Positions 25,033 through 35,021 are shown, numbered from the stretch's first letter. The stretch: DNA of 64,000 nt from Arenimonas daejeonensis (GCF_007993735.1 NZ_CP042453.1:744001-808000); one strand, 5' to 3'. Translations and numbers: made by a program. The notes: generated from the letters alone by a model not told the origin.

Positions 25033-26330
25033 TCAGTCGGCCTGCGCCTGGTAATCCAGCACGATCTGCAGCATCGCCCGCGTGCCTACCTTCAGCGCCT
25101 CTTCGTCCAGGAAAAATTCCGGCGAGTGGTTCGAGGGCGCCTTGATCGCGTCCTGGCCCTTCGGCGTCGCGCCGACGAAGAAAAAGAAACCCGGCACCTG
25201 GTTGGCGTAGAAGCTGAAGTCCTCGGCACCCATCACCAGGTCCATCTCGACCACGTTCTTCGCGCCGACCGCGCGCTCCAGGCTGGGCAGCACGCGGGCG
25301 GTGAGCGCGGGATGGTTCCTGGTCACCGGGTTGCCCTTGGTGTCGGGCACCTGGGTCACGACGGTGGCGCCGTGCGCGGCGGCGACCTTCTCGGCCACGT
25401 TCTTGAGGTCGGCGAACACCGCCTGGCGCATGCCTTCATCGAAGGTGCGGATGGTGCCGATCAGCTCCACCTCGTCGGGGATGATGTTGTAGCGGATGCC
25501 GCCCTTGATGGCGCCGTAGCTCATCACCACCGGCTGCTTGCTGATGTTCTGGCGGCGGCTGACGATGGTCTGGCTGGTGCTGATGATGTCGGCCGCGGCG
25601 ACGATCGGATCGATGCCGCCCGGGGCCGCGAGCCGTGCGTCTGCCGGCCCTTCACCACGATGTTGAAACGGTCGGACGCGGCCATGAACGGCCCGCTGCG
25701 ATAACCGACCTGGCCGGCGTTGAGCGTGCTGAACACGTGCAGGCCGAACACCGCCTCGGGCTTGAAGCCGTCGAAAATGCCCTGCTTCAGCATTTCCTCG
25801 GCGCCGCCTTCCTCGCCATCCGGCGGGCCTTCCTCGGCCGGTTGGAAGATGAAGAGGATCTCCCCGGGCAAGTCGGCCTTCATCGAAGCCAGCGCCTCGG
25901 CCACGCCCATCAGGATGCCCGTGTGGGCGTCATGGCCGCAGGCGTGCATCACGCCGACGGTTTCGCCGCGGAAGGTGGAGGTGGCTTTCGAGGCGAAGGG
26001 CAGGTCGTTGCGTTCGGTGACCGGCAGCGCATCCATGTCGGCGCGCAGGGCGATGCGCGGGCCGGGCTGGCCGCCGCGCAGCACGGCGGTGACGCCGGTG
26101 GTGGCGATGCCGGTGCGCACGTCCTCGAAGCCCAGTGCACGCAGGTGGTCGGCCACCAGTTTCGACGTGCGCACTTCGCGGTTGCCCAGTTCCGGGTGCT
26201 GGTGGATGTCGCGGCGCCAGGCCTGCACCTTCGCGTCCACCGTGGCGGCCAGCGTTTCGACATCGGCCGCGTGGGCGACGGGGCCGCAGAGCGCGGCAGC
26301 AAGAGCGGAAACCAGCAGCAGTCGGCGCAT
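25033..26330 (-). CDS. Exported M20 family amidohydrolase/peptidase (one frameshift)
   Basis: About 432 residues with a signal peptide (MRRLLLVSALAAALCGPVAHA). M20D family motifs: MHACGHDAHTGILMG (metal ligands), FIFQPAEEGPPDGEEGGA (catalytic Glu pair), GLHVF, and VMGAEDFSFYANQVPGFFFF near the end. Relatives hydrolyse N-acyl amino acids or hippurate-like amides; this one acts outside the cytoplasm. One C is missing near 25618 (CACGGCTCGCGGCCCC), in the dimerisation domain. It is followed at once by the membrane protein gene and preceded by the second composite repeat. Confidence 0.9.
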
Positions 26331-26350
26331 CGTTTTCTCCGGAAGTTTTG

Positions 26351-26463
26351 GCCCCTCCCCCTGCTGGCAGGGGGAGGCTGGGAGGGGGTGGAGCTTCGAA
26401 GCGTGGAAGATTCGAGGCAAGGTTTTACCCCACCCCGGCCCTCCCCTGCGAGCAGGGGAGGGA
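26351..26463. repeat. Composite palindromic repeat, copy 2
   Basis: Same organisation as 20458-20568: GCCCCTCCCCCTGCTGGCAG palindrome, the spacer GGCTGGGAGGGGGTGGA plus CTTCGAAGCGTGGA, and a second palindrome CCCTCCCCTGCGAGCAGGGG. It occupies almost all of the gap between zapE (stop 26496) and the M20 gene start (26330). The two copies differ mainly in the short stretch between TGGA and CAAGG. Confidence 0.88.
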
Positions 26464-26495
26464 GAAAAGCACTCTGCGGTACACACAACCCCGGG

Positions 26496-27606
26496 TCACG
26501 GCCGGTGCCCGCGCGCCATGAACTCGGCGCTGCGCATCTCGACCAGACGCGAGGCGGTGCGCTCGAATTCCTGCATCAGCTTTTCGCCGCCGTACAGCCA
26601 CATCGGTTCGGCGGCGGCGCTGAGCAGCAGGTTGACGTTGCGGTCGTAGAGTTCGTCCACCAGGTGCACGAAACGGCGCGCGGCGTTGTCGTGCAGCGGG
26701 TCGAACACCGGTACGCCAGACACCAGCACGGTGTGGAAGTCGCGTGCGATCTCGATGTAGTCGGCGGCGGCGCGCGGCCCTTCGCACAACGCGGCGAAGT
26801 CGAACCAGGCGATGCCCTCGGCCAGCGCGCGCACCGGGATCGGCCGGCCGTTGATCGCCAGCGGCCCGTCCTCGTGCGGGCAGTCGGCGGCCAGGCGCTG
26901 GAAATGTTCGGCCAGCGCCTGTTCGGCGGCGGCGCCCAGCGGCGTGATGTAGGTGCTGGCCTGGGTCAACTGGCGCAGGCGGTAGTCCTGCGCGCTGTCC
27001 AGGTGCACCACCGCGCACTGCGCCTCTATCAGGGCGATCGCCGGCAGGAAACGCGCGCTGCAGGCCATCCTTGTACAGGTTGGGCGGCGCGGTGTTCGAG
27101 GTCGTCACCAGCACCACGCCGCGCGCGAACAGGCGGTCTAGCAGGCGGCCCAGGATCATCGCGTCGGCGATGTCGCTGACGATGAATTCGTCCAGCACCA
27201 GCAGCCGCATCTCGTCGGCGAACTGGTCGGCGACCACGGCCACGGTGTCGGCGGTGTCGTCGGGCAGGGCCTGGATGCGGGCGTGCACTTCGACCATAAA
27301 ACGGTGGAAGTGCCAGCGCCGGCGTGGCACCTCGTCGGCAAGCTGGTCGAACAGCAGGTCGTTGAGGAAGGTCTTGCCGCGCCCGACACCGCCCCACAGA
27401 TACAGGCCGCGCACCGGCGGCGACGGGCTCAGTTTGCCGATCAGCCGCCGCCACGGAGAATGCGATTCGCGCGCGCGCAGTTCGCGGTGGATGCGGTCGA
27501 GTTCGCCCAGCGCGGCCTGCTGGGCCGGGTCGGCCTGCCAGCGGCCGCTGCGGACGCCGGCGGCGTAGGCGGCCGACGGCAGCTGGGCCGCCGCGGGTTC
27601 AGCCAT
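26496..27606 (-). CDS. zapE: Cell division protein ZapE (AFG1-like ATPase; one frameshift)
   Basis: About 370 residues. The AFG1/ZapE ATPase family has Walker A GGVGRGKTFLNDLLFD, RWHFHRFMVEVHARI, Walker B LLVLDEFIVSDIADAMIL and TSNTAPPNLYKDGLQRA, then after the break RFLPAIALIE, and WFDFAALCEGPRAAADYIEI. In E. coli ZapE binds FtsZ and is needed late in division under stress. The frame change near 27058 falls in a GC dinucleotide run. It overlaps the upstream hydrolase gene by 8 bases, indicating translational coupling. Confidence 0.94.
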
Positions 27607-28271
27607 GGCGCGGCGGCGGCAGGTTCTTGCGCACGCCGTTCTTGATCGCGCCGCGCAGGTCCATCAGCCGCCGGTGGAAGAAGTGGCCGGTGTCGGGCAT
27701 GCGCACCAGGGTCGGCTTTTCCTTCAGCGACTCGATCCAGGCGTACACCGCCTGCGGATCCACCAGGTCGTCGGCCTCGCCCATGATCACCAGCCAGGGG
27801 CAGGGCGGCGGCAGCACACCGGCGAAAGGGCGCAGGCCCACCGGCGGCGCGATAGACACCATCTGTTTCACCGGCAGGTGGCGCGCGCCCTGCAGCGCGA
27901 CCCAGCTGCCGAAGGAAAAACCGGCCAGCCACAGCTGGTCGTCGGGGCGCACCTTGCGCACCCAGTCGGTGACGGCCAGCAGGTCCAGGGGTTTCACCGC
28001 GGCCGTTGTCGAACGTGCCTTCGGACTGGCCGACGCCGCGGAAGTTGAAGCGCACCGCGGCCAGGCCGAGTTCGCTCAGGGCGCGGGCGGTCATGGTGAC
28101 CACCTTGTTGTGCAGGGTGCCGCCGTCGGGTGGATTGGGATGGCAGACCACGGCCACGCCGGCACGTTCCTGGCCGGGTTCGGGCAGGTCCACCATCAGC
28201 TCCAGCCGGCCGGCCGGGCCGGTCAGGTGCAGCGGACCGGATTCGCTGGGGAAGGCGGGCAGGGCGTCCAT
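27599..28271 (-). CDS. Alpha/beta hydrolase, DUF-type small serine hydrolase (one frameshift)
   Basis: About 224 residues. The segments VVCHPNPPDGGTLHNKVV, RFNFRGVGQSEG, AGFSFGSWVALQGA (nucleophile elbow GFSFG) and MPDTGHFFHRRL (catalytic His) match the YcjY/dienelactone hydrolase-like family of cytoplasmic alpha/beta hydrolases, in which HPxPxxGG marks the N-terminus. One base is missing near 28000. The gene is 8 bases downstream of the nuclease gene and overlaps zapE by 8 bases, forming a tight three-gene cluster. The substrate is unknown. Confidence 0.88.
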
Positions 28272-28279
28272 GGCCGGGA

Positions 28280-30046
28280 TCATAGCCCGCCGTTGGCCAG
28301 GTCGAGGCCCAGGAGCATCGGATCGTGATCGGAGGCACGCCAGGGGTCGTTGTCCCGGTCCTGGCGGTAGCCGAAGGCCTCGGCTTCGTCGGCATTGTTG
28401 TGCCATTCGGCTGCGCCGCGCAGGCGGGGGCCAGTCCGGCGTCGAGCAGGGCATGGTCGAGGCGGCCGGACTGGCCGGACCAGACATAGGAATACGGCCG
28501 TTCGGCCCCGGCCAGGGCGAAGGCGTCGTGCCAGCCACGTTCGCGCAGCAGGCGCAGCGGGTCTTCCATCGCGTAGGCGTTGAGGTCGCCGATCACCAGC
28601 GTGCCGGTGGCACCGGTGCCGGTGGGGTCGGTGGCCAGCCAGTCGTGCAGTCGCCGCGCCGATTCGACGCGAGTGGCGTTGAAGCAGCCCTGGTGGTCGC
28701 CGGCATCTGCATCTGCATCGGCGGCGCCATCGCCGCAACCCTTCGACTTGAAGTGGTTGGCGGCCACCACGAACACCGGCCCCTGCCCGGCACGGAACGC
28801 CTGCGCCAAAGGCGCGCGGCTGCGGTCGGCGAAGGGGCCATCAGTCAACGTTGCCGGCTTGCCGACGGCCGAGAAGCGGCTGGCGCGATAGATCAGTCCG
28901 ACGCGGATCGGATTCGTGCCCGGGCCTTCGCCGGCATCGACGAAACGCCAGTCGGCGTGCGGCCCGGCGGCATTGAGCGCGGCGACGAACTGCGCGATCG
29001 CCGACGCCGGACCGTAGCCGTCGTTTTCGATCTCCATCAGCGCCGCCAGGTCCGGGTCCAGCGCCTGCACGACGGCGATGAGCTTGGCCTGCTGGCGGAT
29101 GTAGTCGTCGATGCTGGCCGCGCCACGTTCGGTCGGAAAGCCACCGCCCGCGCCGTCGCCGTTGAACAGGTTGAGCACGTTGAAACCGGCGATGCGACGA
29201 TCGCCGGGCACCGTCGGTGCGGCGGGACGCGGCGCCTGTTCGATCGCGCCGGGCTTGTCGGTCAATTGCAGCCGGTAGCTGCCGTAACGCTGGTCGATCA
29301 CGCCGGTCACGCCGGTGACCACGCTGCCGGTGCGCAGCGGCTTCGTGTCGTGCGGCGCCTGCGGCAACCAGGACGGCGTGCCGACGTCCCTGCGGCTGCT
29401 GCCGTCGTCGAGCACCAGGCGGCGCCGCGCATTGTCGGCAGCCACCGCGTCGGCGCCCGGACCGGCCGCCGCGACTTCAGTCGGCGTGAACAGGCGGCCG
29501 CCGAAACTGCCCACCAGCTCTCCGTAGCGCGACAGGCCGTCGTTGCCGCTGATCGTCAACGGCTCGGTGATGTGGACCAGGCGGCCTTCGAGCGGCTCCC
29601 AGTCGTCGCCGTCCTGCGAAGGCCGCGCTAGCAACAGCGGCTCGACCGCCACCTGGCCGACGACCTCGACCTGGTCAGCCTCGAGCGTGGTCAGGGTGGC
29701 GTCGCTGTCGCCGGCTTCGCGCACGGTGCCGGCGGCGAGGACGAGGTCACCGACCTGCAGCCGCGGCCCGGCCACGTCGCCGCGGGTCAGGAACAGGCCT
29801 TCGGACGTCAGCGGATCGCCGTCGTGCACCAGCGACTGCAGGAACACGCCGCCCAGTCCCCGGTGAAGTCGGCGCCGACGACACCTTCGACGAGCACACG
29901 CCGGCCTTCGAACGGGCTGCGGGCCCCTGGCCCTGGACCGCGCCTATCGGCGTCGGTTTTTCGCCGGCCGGGGCGGCGGTGGTGCCGGCATGCCCGGCAC
30001 AGGCACCGAGCAGCAACGTGACGAGCATCGGCAGCAGGGCGCGCAT
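28280..30046 (-). CDS. Extracellular endonuclease/exonuclease/phosphatase-family nuclease (three frameshifts)
   Basis: About 589 residues with lipoprotein signal MRALLPMLVTLLLGAC. The first half is an OB-fold-like region (EGRRVLVEGVVGADFTGD, LFLTRGDVAGPRLQVGDLVL). The second is the EEP nuclease domain: RIAGFNVLNLFNGDG, LAALMEIENDGYGPASAI, NHFKSKGCGD, IGDLNAYAMEDPLRLL and the closing SDHDPMLLGLDL, all in the order seen in ExeM/NucH-type surface DNases. Single bases are missing near 29925, 29868 and 28430. Such enzymes degrade extracellular DNA for phosphate or biofilm dispersal. Confidence 0.9.
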
Positions 30047-30066
30047 TCGGATCTCCGGAAACGACA

Positions 30067-30086
30067 ACGCCGCCCGGAGGCGGCGT
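30067..30086 (-). terminator. Hairpin after the cytochrome gene
   Basis: ACGCCGCC, loop CGGA, GGCGGCGT between the cytochrome stop (30111) and the nuclease start (30046); followed on the minus strand by GTTGTCGTTT. Confidence 0.65.
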
Positions 30087-30110
30087 CGGCGAAGGGCGTG
30101 GGGCCCAAGC

Positions 30111-30626
30111 TTACTTGAGGTTGTCGACCATCCACTGGACGGTGGCGACCACCTGCTCGTCGGTCAGGGACGGGTTGCCGCCCTTGGCCGGCATGATGCC
30201 TGCCGAACCCTGGAAACCTTCGATGGCGTGCTTGTTCATCGTGTCCATGCCCTGGGCGATGCGTGCGGCCCAGGCGGCCTTCTCGAGCTTGGGCGCGCCG
30301 CCGGCACCGGCGGTGTGGCAGGCGCCGCAGAGAGCGGCGTAGATCACCGAGCCGTCCAGGGTTCCGTCGTAGGCGACCTGGCCGGCGGCAGCCGCGGCGG
30401 CGGCGGCCTTGGCCGCGGCCTGCGCGGCCGCGCCGGTGGAACCGGCATAGACCACACCGACCGGCTGGAGGCGCTGCTCGGTCGCACGCTCGGCCACCGG
30501 GTTGGGTTCCGGCTCGAGCTGGCTGTTGATGTAGATGCCCAGGAGGATCAGGGCCAGGGTGATGGCGACCAGGATCGCGATGACCTGGGAGAAATGCTTG
30601 AGGAAGACCAGATCGTGGTTGCGCAC
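30111..30626 (-). CDS. Membrane-anchored c5-type cytochrome c
   Basis: An intact 171-residue protein. An N-terminal membrane anchor (residues about 15-34, VIAILVAITLALILLGIYI) is followed by an Ala-rich linker and a single class I haem site CGACHTAG (residues about 97-104), with the axial Met region GIMPAKGGNPSLTDEQ downstream. This is the c5/cbb3-associated family that carries electrons in the periplasm, probably to a terminal oxidase. It is divergent from the MASE1 sensor gene. Confidence 0.92.
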   Translation of the reverse strand: MRNHDLVFLKHFSQVIAILVAITLALILLGIYINSQLEPEPNPVAERATEQRLQPVGVVYAGSTGAAAQAAAKAAAAAAAAGQVAYDGTLDGSVIYAALCGACHTAGAGGAPKLEKAAWAARIAQGMDTMNKHAIEGFQGSAGIMPAKGGNPSLTDEQVVATVQWMVDNLK

Positions 30627-30787
30627 TGTCGTACCTGGACGGCGGGCCGGAGCCCCTGGATTCGAAGGGCGCGATTATATCGGCCCCGCGCGGCCACCGG
30701 AAGGCGCGCAGCAGCCCTTTCTTCACGCCATGGTCCGGTGCCATGCTGGGCATGGGCTGGCCGGCCCGAGGGGAAACAGGCGCAGGC

Positions 30788-32372
30788 ATGGTGTCGCAGA
30801 CTCTGGCATTGCTGCAGGATTCCGCACCGGGACGGCGCGGGCACTGGGCGGCGATTGCCCTGGCCGTGCTGCTGGCCTGGCTGGCGCTGGAACAGCTTTC
30901 CGCCCAGCTCTGGTTCCTGCCCGCCGGCCTGCGCCTGGCCCTGCTGTGGCTGACCCCGGCCCGGCGCTGGGGCTGGCTGGGCGCGGCCGAGGTCGGCGCC
31001 CAGGCCACCAAGTCGCTGGTGCTGGGGTATTCCCTGTTCTCCACCACCTTCCTGGCCGTGTGCGTGGCGCCCTGGCTGATCTATGCCGGCGTGGTGTACG
31101 CCCTGCGCGGCCCGCTGCCGGCGCCGGTGTTCGACAGCCCGATCCGGATGATCGTGTTCCTGCTGACCGGCCTGCTGGCCGCGGCGGCGGTGTCGCCGCT
31201 GTTGTGGATGTTCCTGGTCACGATACCGATGGATACGGCCGAGACCCTGGCCAGCGTGTTCGCCTTCCTCTACGGCGACCTGATCGGCCAGATCGTGCTG
31301 GCGCCGCTGCTGATCGCCGGCCTGCACGGCCTGCTGCATCGCCGCCAGCACCTGGGCCTGTGGCGCGACCTGGGGCTGGTGCTGGTCGGCGCGCTGGGGT
31401 CTTCCTGCTGCTGCAGGCCTATGGCGGGCTGGCGACGTACGTACTGTTGCTGGCTTTCGCGCCGTTGTTTTTCCTTGGCTTCCGCCACGGCTGGGAAGGC
31501 GCCGCGCTGGGCACGGCCAGCCTGGGCGTGGTGATCCAGGCGCTGGTGCACGCCGGCCTGCTGACCGTCAGCGTGTCCATGGTGCAGCTGGTGCTGGCCG
31601 TGGTCGGCGCCGGCGCGCTGGTGCTGGGCGCCGCCAGCACCGCCCTGCGCCTGAGCCACGAGACGCTGGCGCAGCGGCATAAGGAACTGGCGGCGAAAAA
31701 CGAGGAGCTGGGCGAACTGGCCAACGAACTGCGCCTGATCAGCCAGCGCCTGGTGCGCATCGAGGAACAGGGCCAGCGCGAACTGGCCAACGAACTCGAC
31801 TACGAACTGGGCCATGCCATCCACGCCTGGGCACCCGCATCAGCCTGGCATTCCGTGACGTGCGCGACGACCAGGGCACGCGTTTCCTGGAATCACTGCG
31901 CGAACAGGTGCGCGAGATCCAGGACAGCCTGCGCCGCGCCCTGCGCCAGCTGCGCCCGCCCATGCTGGACAGCCACGGCCTGCGCCGCGCGCTCGACAGC
32001 GGCCCGCTGCGCGAGATGCTGGACGACGCCGGCGTCAGCTTCGAGGCCGGCTTCGGCGGCCCCGCCGACACCCTGGGCGATGACGCCCGCACCGCGGTGT
32101 ACCGTATCTGCCAGGCCGCGGTGCGCGAAGCGGTGCGGCTGGAAACGGTGCGCAATTTCGGCCTGCAGCTGCACGTCGGCGACCCCGGCCCGGAAGGCCG
32201 CGCGGTGGACCTGCGCATCGACCTGGAATTCTCGCCCTACGCCCAGCACCTGCCGTCGCTGCAGCCGCTGTCCGCGATCCGCGACCGCGTGCTGGCCGAA
32301 CACGGCCGCTACATCGTGGAACCGCTGGTGCACGGCCAGCGCCACGTCGTGCACTTCCTGGCGGAGGATTAG
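30788..32372 (+). CDS. MASE1-domain sensor, degenerate histidine kinase (two frameshifts)
   Basis: About 528 residues. The N-terminal 300 residues form a MASE1 integral-membrane sensory domain with eight or so hydrophobic segments. A coiled coil follows (LAAKNEELGELANELRLI), then an HisKA_3-like helix RELANELDYELGHAIHA. In NarX/DegS kinases this reads ELHDELG, so the phospho-acceptor His is Asp here. The following domain has AVYRICQAAVREAVR where the ATP-binding N-box Asn should be, and no clear G-box. It is probably not a working kinase. G- and C-run errors near 31399 and 31832 break the frame. An alternative start at 30743 adds 15 residues; 30788 has GGGAAAC upstream. Confidence 0.82.
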
Positions 32373-33061
32373 GCGCGCGTCTGCAGCGTCGCCACGGCGT
32401 AGTCGGCCTGGATGCGCGCACCGTCCCAGCTGTAGATCAGGTGCTGGGCCTGCACGCAGGGCCTGACCCGGTCGGGATGGAACACGCCCACGCACTCGCC
32501 GCCGGGATGGCGCACGCTCGGATAGACCACGCCGTCGGAACCGGCGGTGCGCAGCTCGCGCGCCAGCGCCTGCGGCGCGGCGTAGTCGTCGGGCTTCAGC
32601 ATCGCCGGCCAGCCCTTGCGCAGGTCGTGCAGGCGGCCGTCGATGCCGGTGCGGTAACAACGCATCTCCAGCTTCATCGCCGGCTCGTTCGTGGCGGCCA
32701 TGAACTTCGCGCGGTGGAACATGGTTTCCGCCACCGCGGTGTCGAGCGAACGCGCGGCGTAGAACACGCCGTACGTGCCGTCGCTGAAACGGCTGCCGTC
32801 GGGATTGAGGTGGGTGAACGCCGCCATCACCGGCTGCGTGCCCGGGCCGCTGATGCGGCGCTCGCGCGGCACCAGGTCCAGCTGGCCCAGTTCCTGGCGC
32901 AGCCGGGCATTGGTCAGCGCCTCGATCGCGAACAGCGCCTCCAGGTCCTCGGGCGCGGCGACGCGGTCGAACACCCCACGCGGCGGGAACCGGCTGGGCA
33001 CGATGCGCCAGGCCTCGTCCCAGCGGATGCGGCGCAGCGGCGGCAGTCGGCTCACTGCCAT
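32369..33061 (-). CDS. RES-domain toxin (NAD-degrading family)
   Basis: An intact 230-residue RES-family protein. The family motif residues appear in WRIVPSRFPPRGVFD (Arg), YGVFYAARSLDTAVAETMFH (Tyr, Glu) and SDGVVYPSVRHPGGEC (Ser). Known members (MbcT, ParT, Res) break down or transfer NAD+ and stop growth unless bound by the partner antitoxin. The start overlaps the stop of the antitoxin gene by 10 bases (ATGGCAGTGA), the standard order with antitoxin first. Its 3' end overlaps the convergent MASE1 gene by 4 bases. Confidence 0.9.
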   Translation of the reverse strand: MAVSRLPPLRRIRWDEAWRIVPSRFPPRGVFDRVAAPEDLEALFAIEALTNARLRQELGQLDLVPRERRISGPGTQPVMAAFTHLNPDGSRFSDGTYGVFYAARSLDTAVAETMFHRAKFMAATNEPAMKLEMRCYRTGIDGRLHDLRKGWPAMLKPDDYAAPQALARELRTAGSDGVVYPSVRHPGGECVGVFHPDRVRPCVQAQHLIYSWDGARIQADYAVATLQTRA

Positions 33062-33449
33062 CCGCGCTGCGCGTCCAGGTAGCTGCGCACGACGAACAGG
33101 TCGGCGACATTGCCCGACAGCATGCGATCGAGCGCCGAACGGCCGCCGAAGGGCAACGCGGCATTGGGCTTGCGGATCCAGGCGTCGGCGCGGGTGGGGT
33201 CGGGGAACAGCAGCTCCAGCGCCTTGAAGATGCCCAGCACATAGCTGATGCGCTCGATCACGTCGCGCGGCGGCGCACCGTCCTGCAGCTTCTTCCATTT
33301 GTAGAACGTGGATTCGGGCGGGTCGCCCAGCAGGCGCCGGGCCTCGGACGACTTCAGGCCCCAGGCCTGGGCGATGCGGAAGAAGGCGCGCAGGGCCGGT
33401 CCACCGAGGTCGGCGGCCGGGGGGCGGCGGGAGCGGTTCGGGCGCTCAT
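33052..33449 (-). CDS. Xre/MbcA/ParS antitoxin of a RES toxin pair (one frameshift)
   Basis: About 132 residues. The N-terminal half has a helix-turn-helix (LRAFFRIAQAWGLKSSEARR, LLGDPPESTFYKWKK) and the C-terminal half has the toxin-binding domain (ERISYVLGIFKALELLF, WIRKPNAALPFGGRSALD, MLSGNVADLFVVRSYLD). AAGGAG precedes the ATG at 33449. One C is missing in the run of six near 33420, just after the first dozen codons. By analogy, it binds the RES toxin and represses its own promoter, probably through the palindrome at 33484. Confidence 0.88.
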
Positions 33450-33483
33450 GGGTGGCTCCTTGTGTGGAGATGACAGGAACTCT

Positions 33484-33499
33484 ACTCCACATATGGAGT
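33484..33499 (-). promoter_or_regulatory. Palindrome in the toxin-antitoxin promoter region
   Basis: ACTCCA-CATA-TGGAGT: perfect 6-bp arms, 35 bases before the antitoxin ATG. A further TGTGGAG half-site lies at 33464-33470. Likely operator for the Xre antitoxin. The rest of the 304-base gap up to the BON gene (33754) holds no gene I can support; it should contain the promoters of both divergent units. Confidence 0.55.
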
Positions 33500-33753
33500 T
33501 TATGCCTGCCCGGCACCCTCCGGCCCGGACCGGGGTTGCCGGCCTGTTCAGGTTCGCGAAACCCTTGCCCCGCCCGGTTTTCCGGGCCAATGGCGGGTAG
33601 CCGCTAACGGATTTCAAACAAGCGCTTCAGTCCGCGTTGCGGAAGCCGGGGCCAACCTCGCCCCACGCTTCACGGGCCGTGCTGAGGGACAAGGATCCCG
33701 CCCGGAGCGAGGCCGCAAGGTCGACCCCCCAAACGTTCGCAAGGAGAAACCCC

Positions 33754-34371
33754 ATGAACGCTTTCAAGACTTCCCTGCTCGCCACCGCCCTCTGCCTCGG
33801 CATGGGCGCCGCCCCCGTCTTCGCCGACGACCACGCCCAGCCCGAACGCACCGCCGGCCAGGCCATCGACGATGCCTCCATCACCGCATCCGTGAAGTCA
33901 AGCTGCTGGCCGACGAACGCACCAGGGGTTCGACGTCAACGTCGACACCATGAAGGGCGTGGTCACCCTGACCGGCGGCGCCGACAGCCAGGCCGCCAAG
34001 TCGGCCGCCCAGGACCTGGCCGGCCAGGTCGAAGGCGTGGTCCTGATCAAGAACGAATTGACCGTGGCCGCCGACGGCACCGAAGCGCGCCAGGACGCCA
34101 ACACCGCCACCGCCTCGGGCGAAGTGCGCGAAGCCATGGACGAAGCCGGCGACGGCATCGACGACGCCTGGATCACCAGCAAGGTGAAGAGCCAGCTGCT
34201 GGCCGACACCGCGGTGAAGGGCACGCAGATCAACGTCGACACCAAGGCCAATGTGGTCACGCTGACCGGCACCGCCGAATCGGCGGTCGCCAAGGACGCC
34301 GCGGTGCGCATCGCCGCCGGCACCGGGGCGTGAAGACCGTGATCGCCGACCAGTTGCTCGTGAAGCAGTAA
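33754..34371 (+). CDS. Exported BON-domain protein, paralogue 1 (three frameshifts)
   Basis: About 206 residues with a signal peptide (MNAFKTSLLATALCLGMGA). It has two BON domains: DDASITASVK...FDVNVDTMKGVVTLTGGAD and DDAWITSKVKSQLLADTAVK with INVDTKANVVTLTGTAES. BON proteins such as OsmY bind periplasmic membranes and are induced by osmotic and envelope stress. Three single-base losses (near 33899, 33931 and 34327) bring the frame back to the starting phase. Ribosome binding site AAGGAG at 33741. The same arrangement recurs 3 kb away in paralogue 2. Confidence 0.88.
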   Translation: MNAFKTSLLATALCLGMGAAPVFADDHAQPERTAGQAIDDASITASVKSSCWPTNAPGVRRQRRHHEGRGHPDRRRRQPGRQVGRPGPGRPGRRRGPDQERIDRGRRRHRSAPGRQHRHRLGRSARSHGRSRRRHRRRLDHQQGEEPAAGRHRGEGHADQRRHQGQCGHADRHRRIGGRQGRRGAHRRRHRGVKTVIADQLLVKQ

Positions 34372-34430
34372 GCGTCAGCGGCAACCCGGGTTCTCTCCCC
34401 GGGCCCGATTCCACGTCAGAGTGGACGGCA

Positions 34431-34454
34431 GCGGCCGGATCTTCGGATCCGGCC
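34431..34454 (+). terminator. Rho-independent terminator of BON gene 1
   Basis: CGGCCGGATC, loop TTCG, GATCCGGCCG then TTGTTGTTT. Ten perfect base pairs with a UUCG tetraloop and a U-rich tail. Confidence 0.92.
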
Positions 34455-34535
34455 GTTGTTGTTTGCGGGCATGGTCCTTCACGGCGCCGTGCAACGCGAC
34501 CGGCACACTGGCGCCGTCACCAGAGCGAACCCGCC

Positions 34536-35021
34536 ATGACCGAATCCCTTTCCTTCGCCCGCCACCATCCGGTCCCGGCCCTGCTGGCCTGTCTCGTGAT
34601 CGTGGTGGGCATCGCCGCGCTCGGCGCGCTGTTTCCGCCGGGCGAATGGTATGCCGGCCTGGCCAAGCCTTCCTTCAACCCGCCCAACGCCGTGTTCGGT
34701 CCGGCCTGGACGCTGCTGTACCTGTTGATCGCCGTGGCCACTTGGCTGCTGTGGCGCGCGCCCGCAGGCGATATGCGCACGCGCGCCCTGGGGTGCAGCG
34801 CCGCCCATCTCCTGCTCAATGCCGCGTGGACGCCGGTGTTTTTCGGACTGCAACAGCCCGGCTACGCGCTGGTCGTGATCGTGTTGATGTGGTTCGCGAT
34901 CCTGGCCACGGTGGTCGCCGCCTGGCGCGTGCACCGGCCGGCGGCGTGGCTGTTGCTGCCGTACCTGGCCTGGGTGGGATTCGCCACGCTGCTCAACGCG
35001 TCGATCTGGCGCCTGAACTGA
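34536..35021 (+). CDS. tspO: TspO/MBR family membrane protein
   Basis: An intact 161-residue protein with five predicted membrane helices. Conserved TspO residues are seen in WYAGLAKPSFNPPNAVFGPAWTLLYLLI (given in parts: AKPSFNPP and GPAWTLLYLLIAVA), in LLLNAAWTPVFFG, and in the C-terminal LLPYLAWVGFATLLNASIW. TspO binds tetrapyrroles and cholesterol-like ligands and takes part in oxidative or light-stress responses in bacteria. It sits between two BON stress proteins. Confidence 0.95.
   Translation: MTESLSFARHHPVPALLACLVIVVGIAALGALFPPGEWYAGLAKPSFNPPNAVFGPAWTLLYLLIAVATWLLWRAPAGDMRTRALGCSAAHLLLNAAWTPVFFGLQQPGYALVVIVLMWFAILATVVAAWRVHRPAAWLLLPYLAWVGFATLLNASIWRLN

Noticed and set aside
34320..34340. 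Programmed ribosomal frameshift in the BON genes
   Set aside because: Many unrelated genes have the same homopolymer defect; without a slippery heptamer and structure, sequencing error is preferred.
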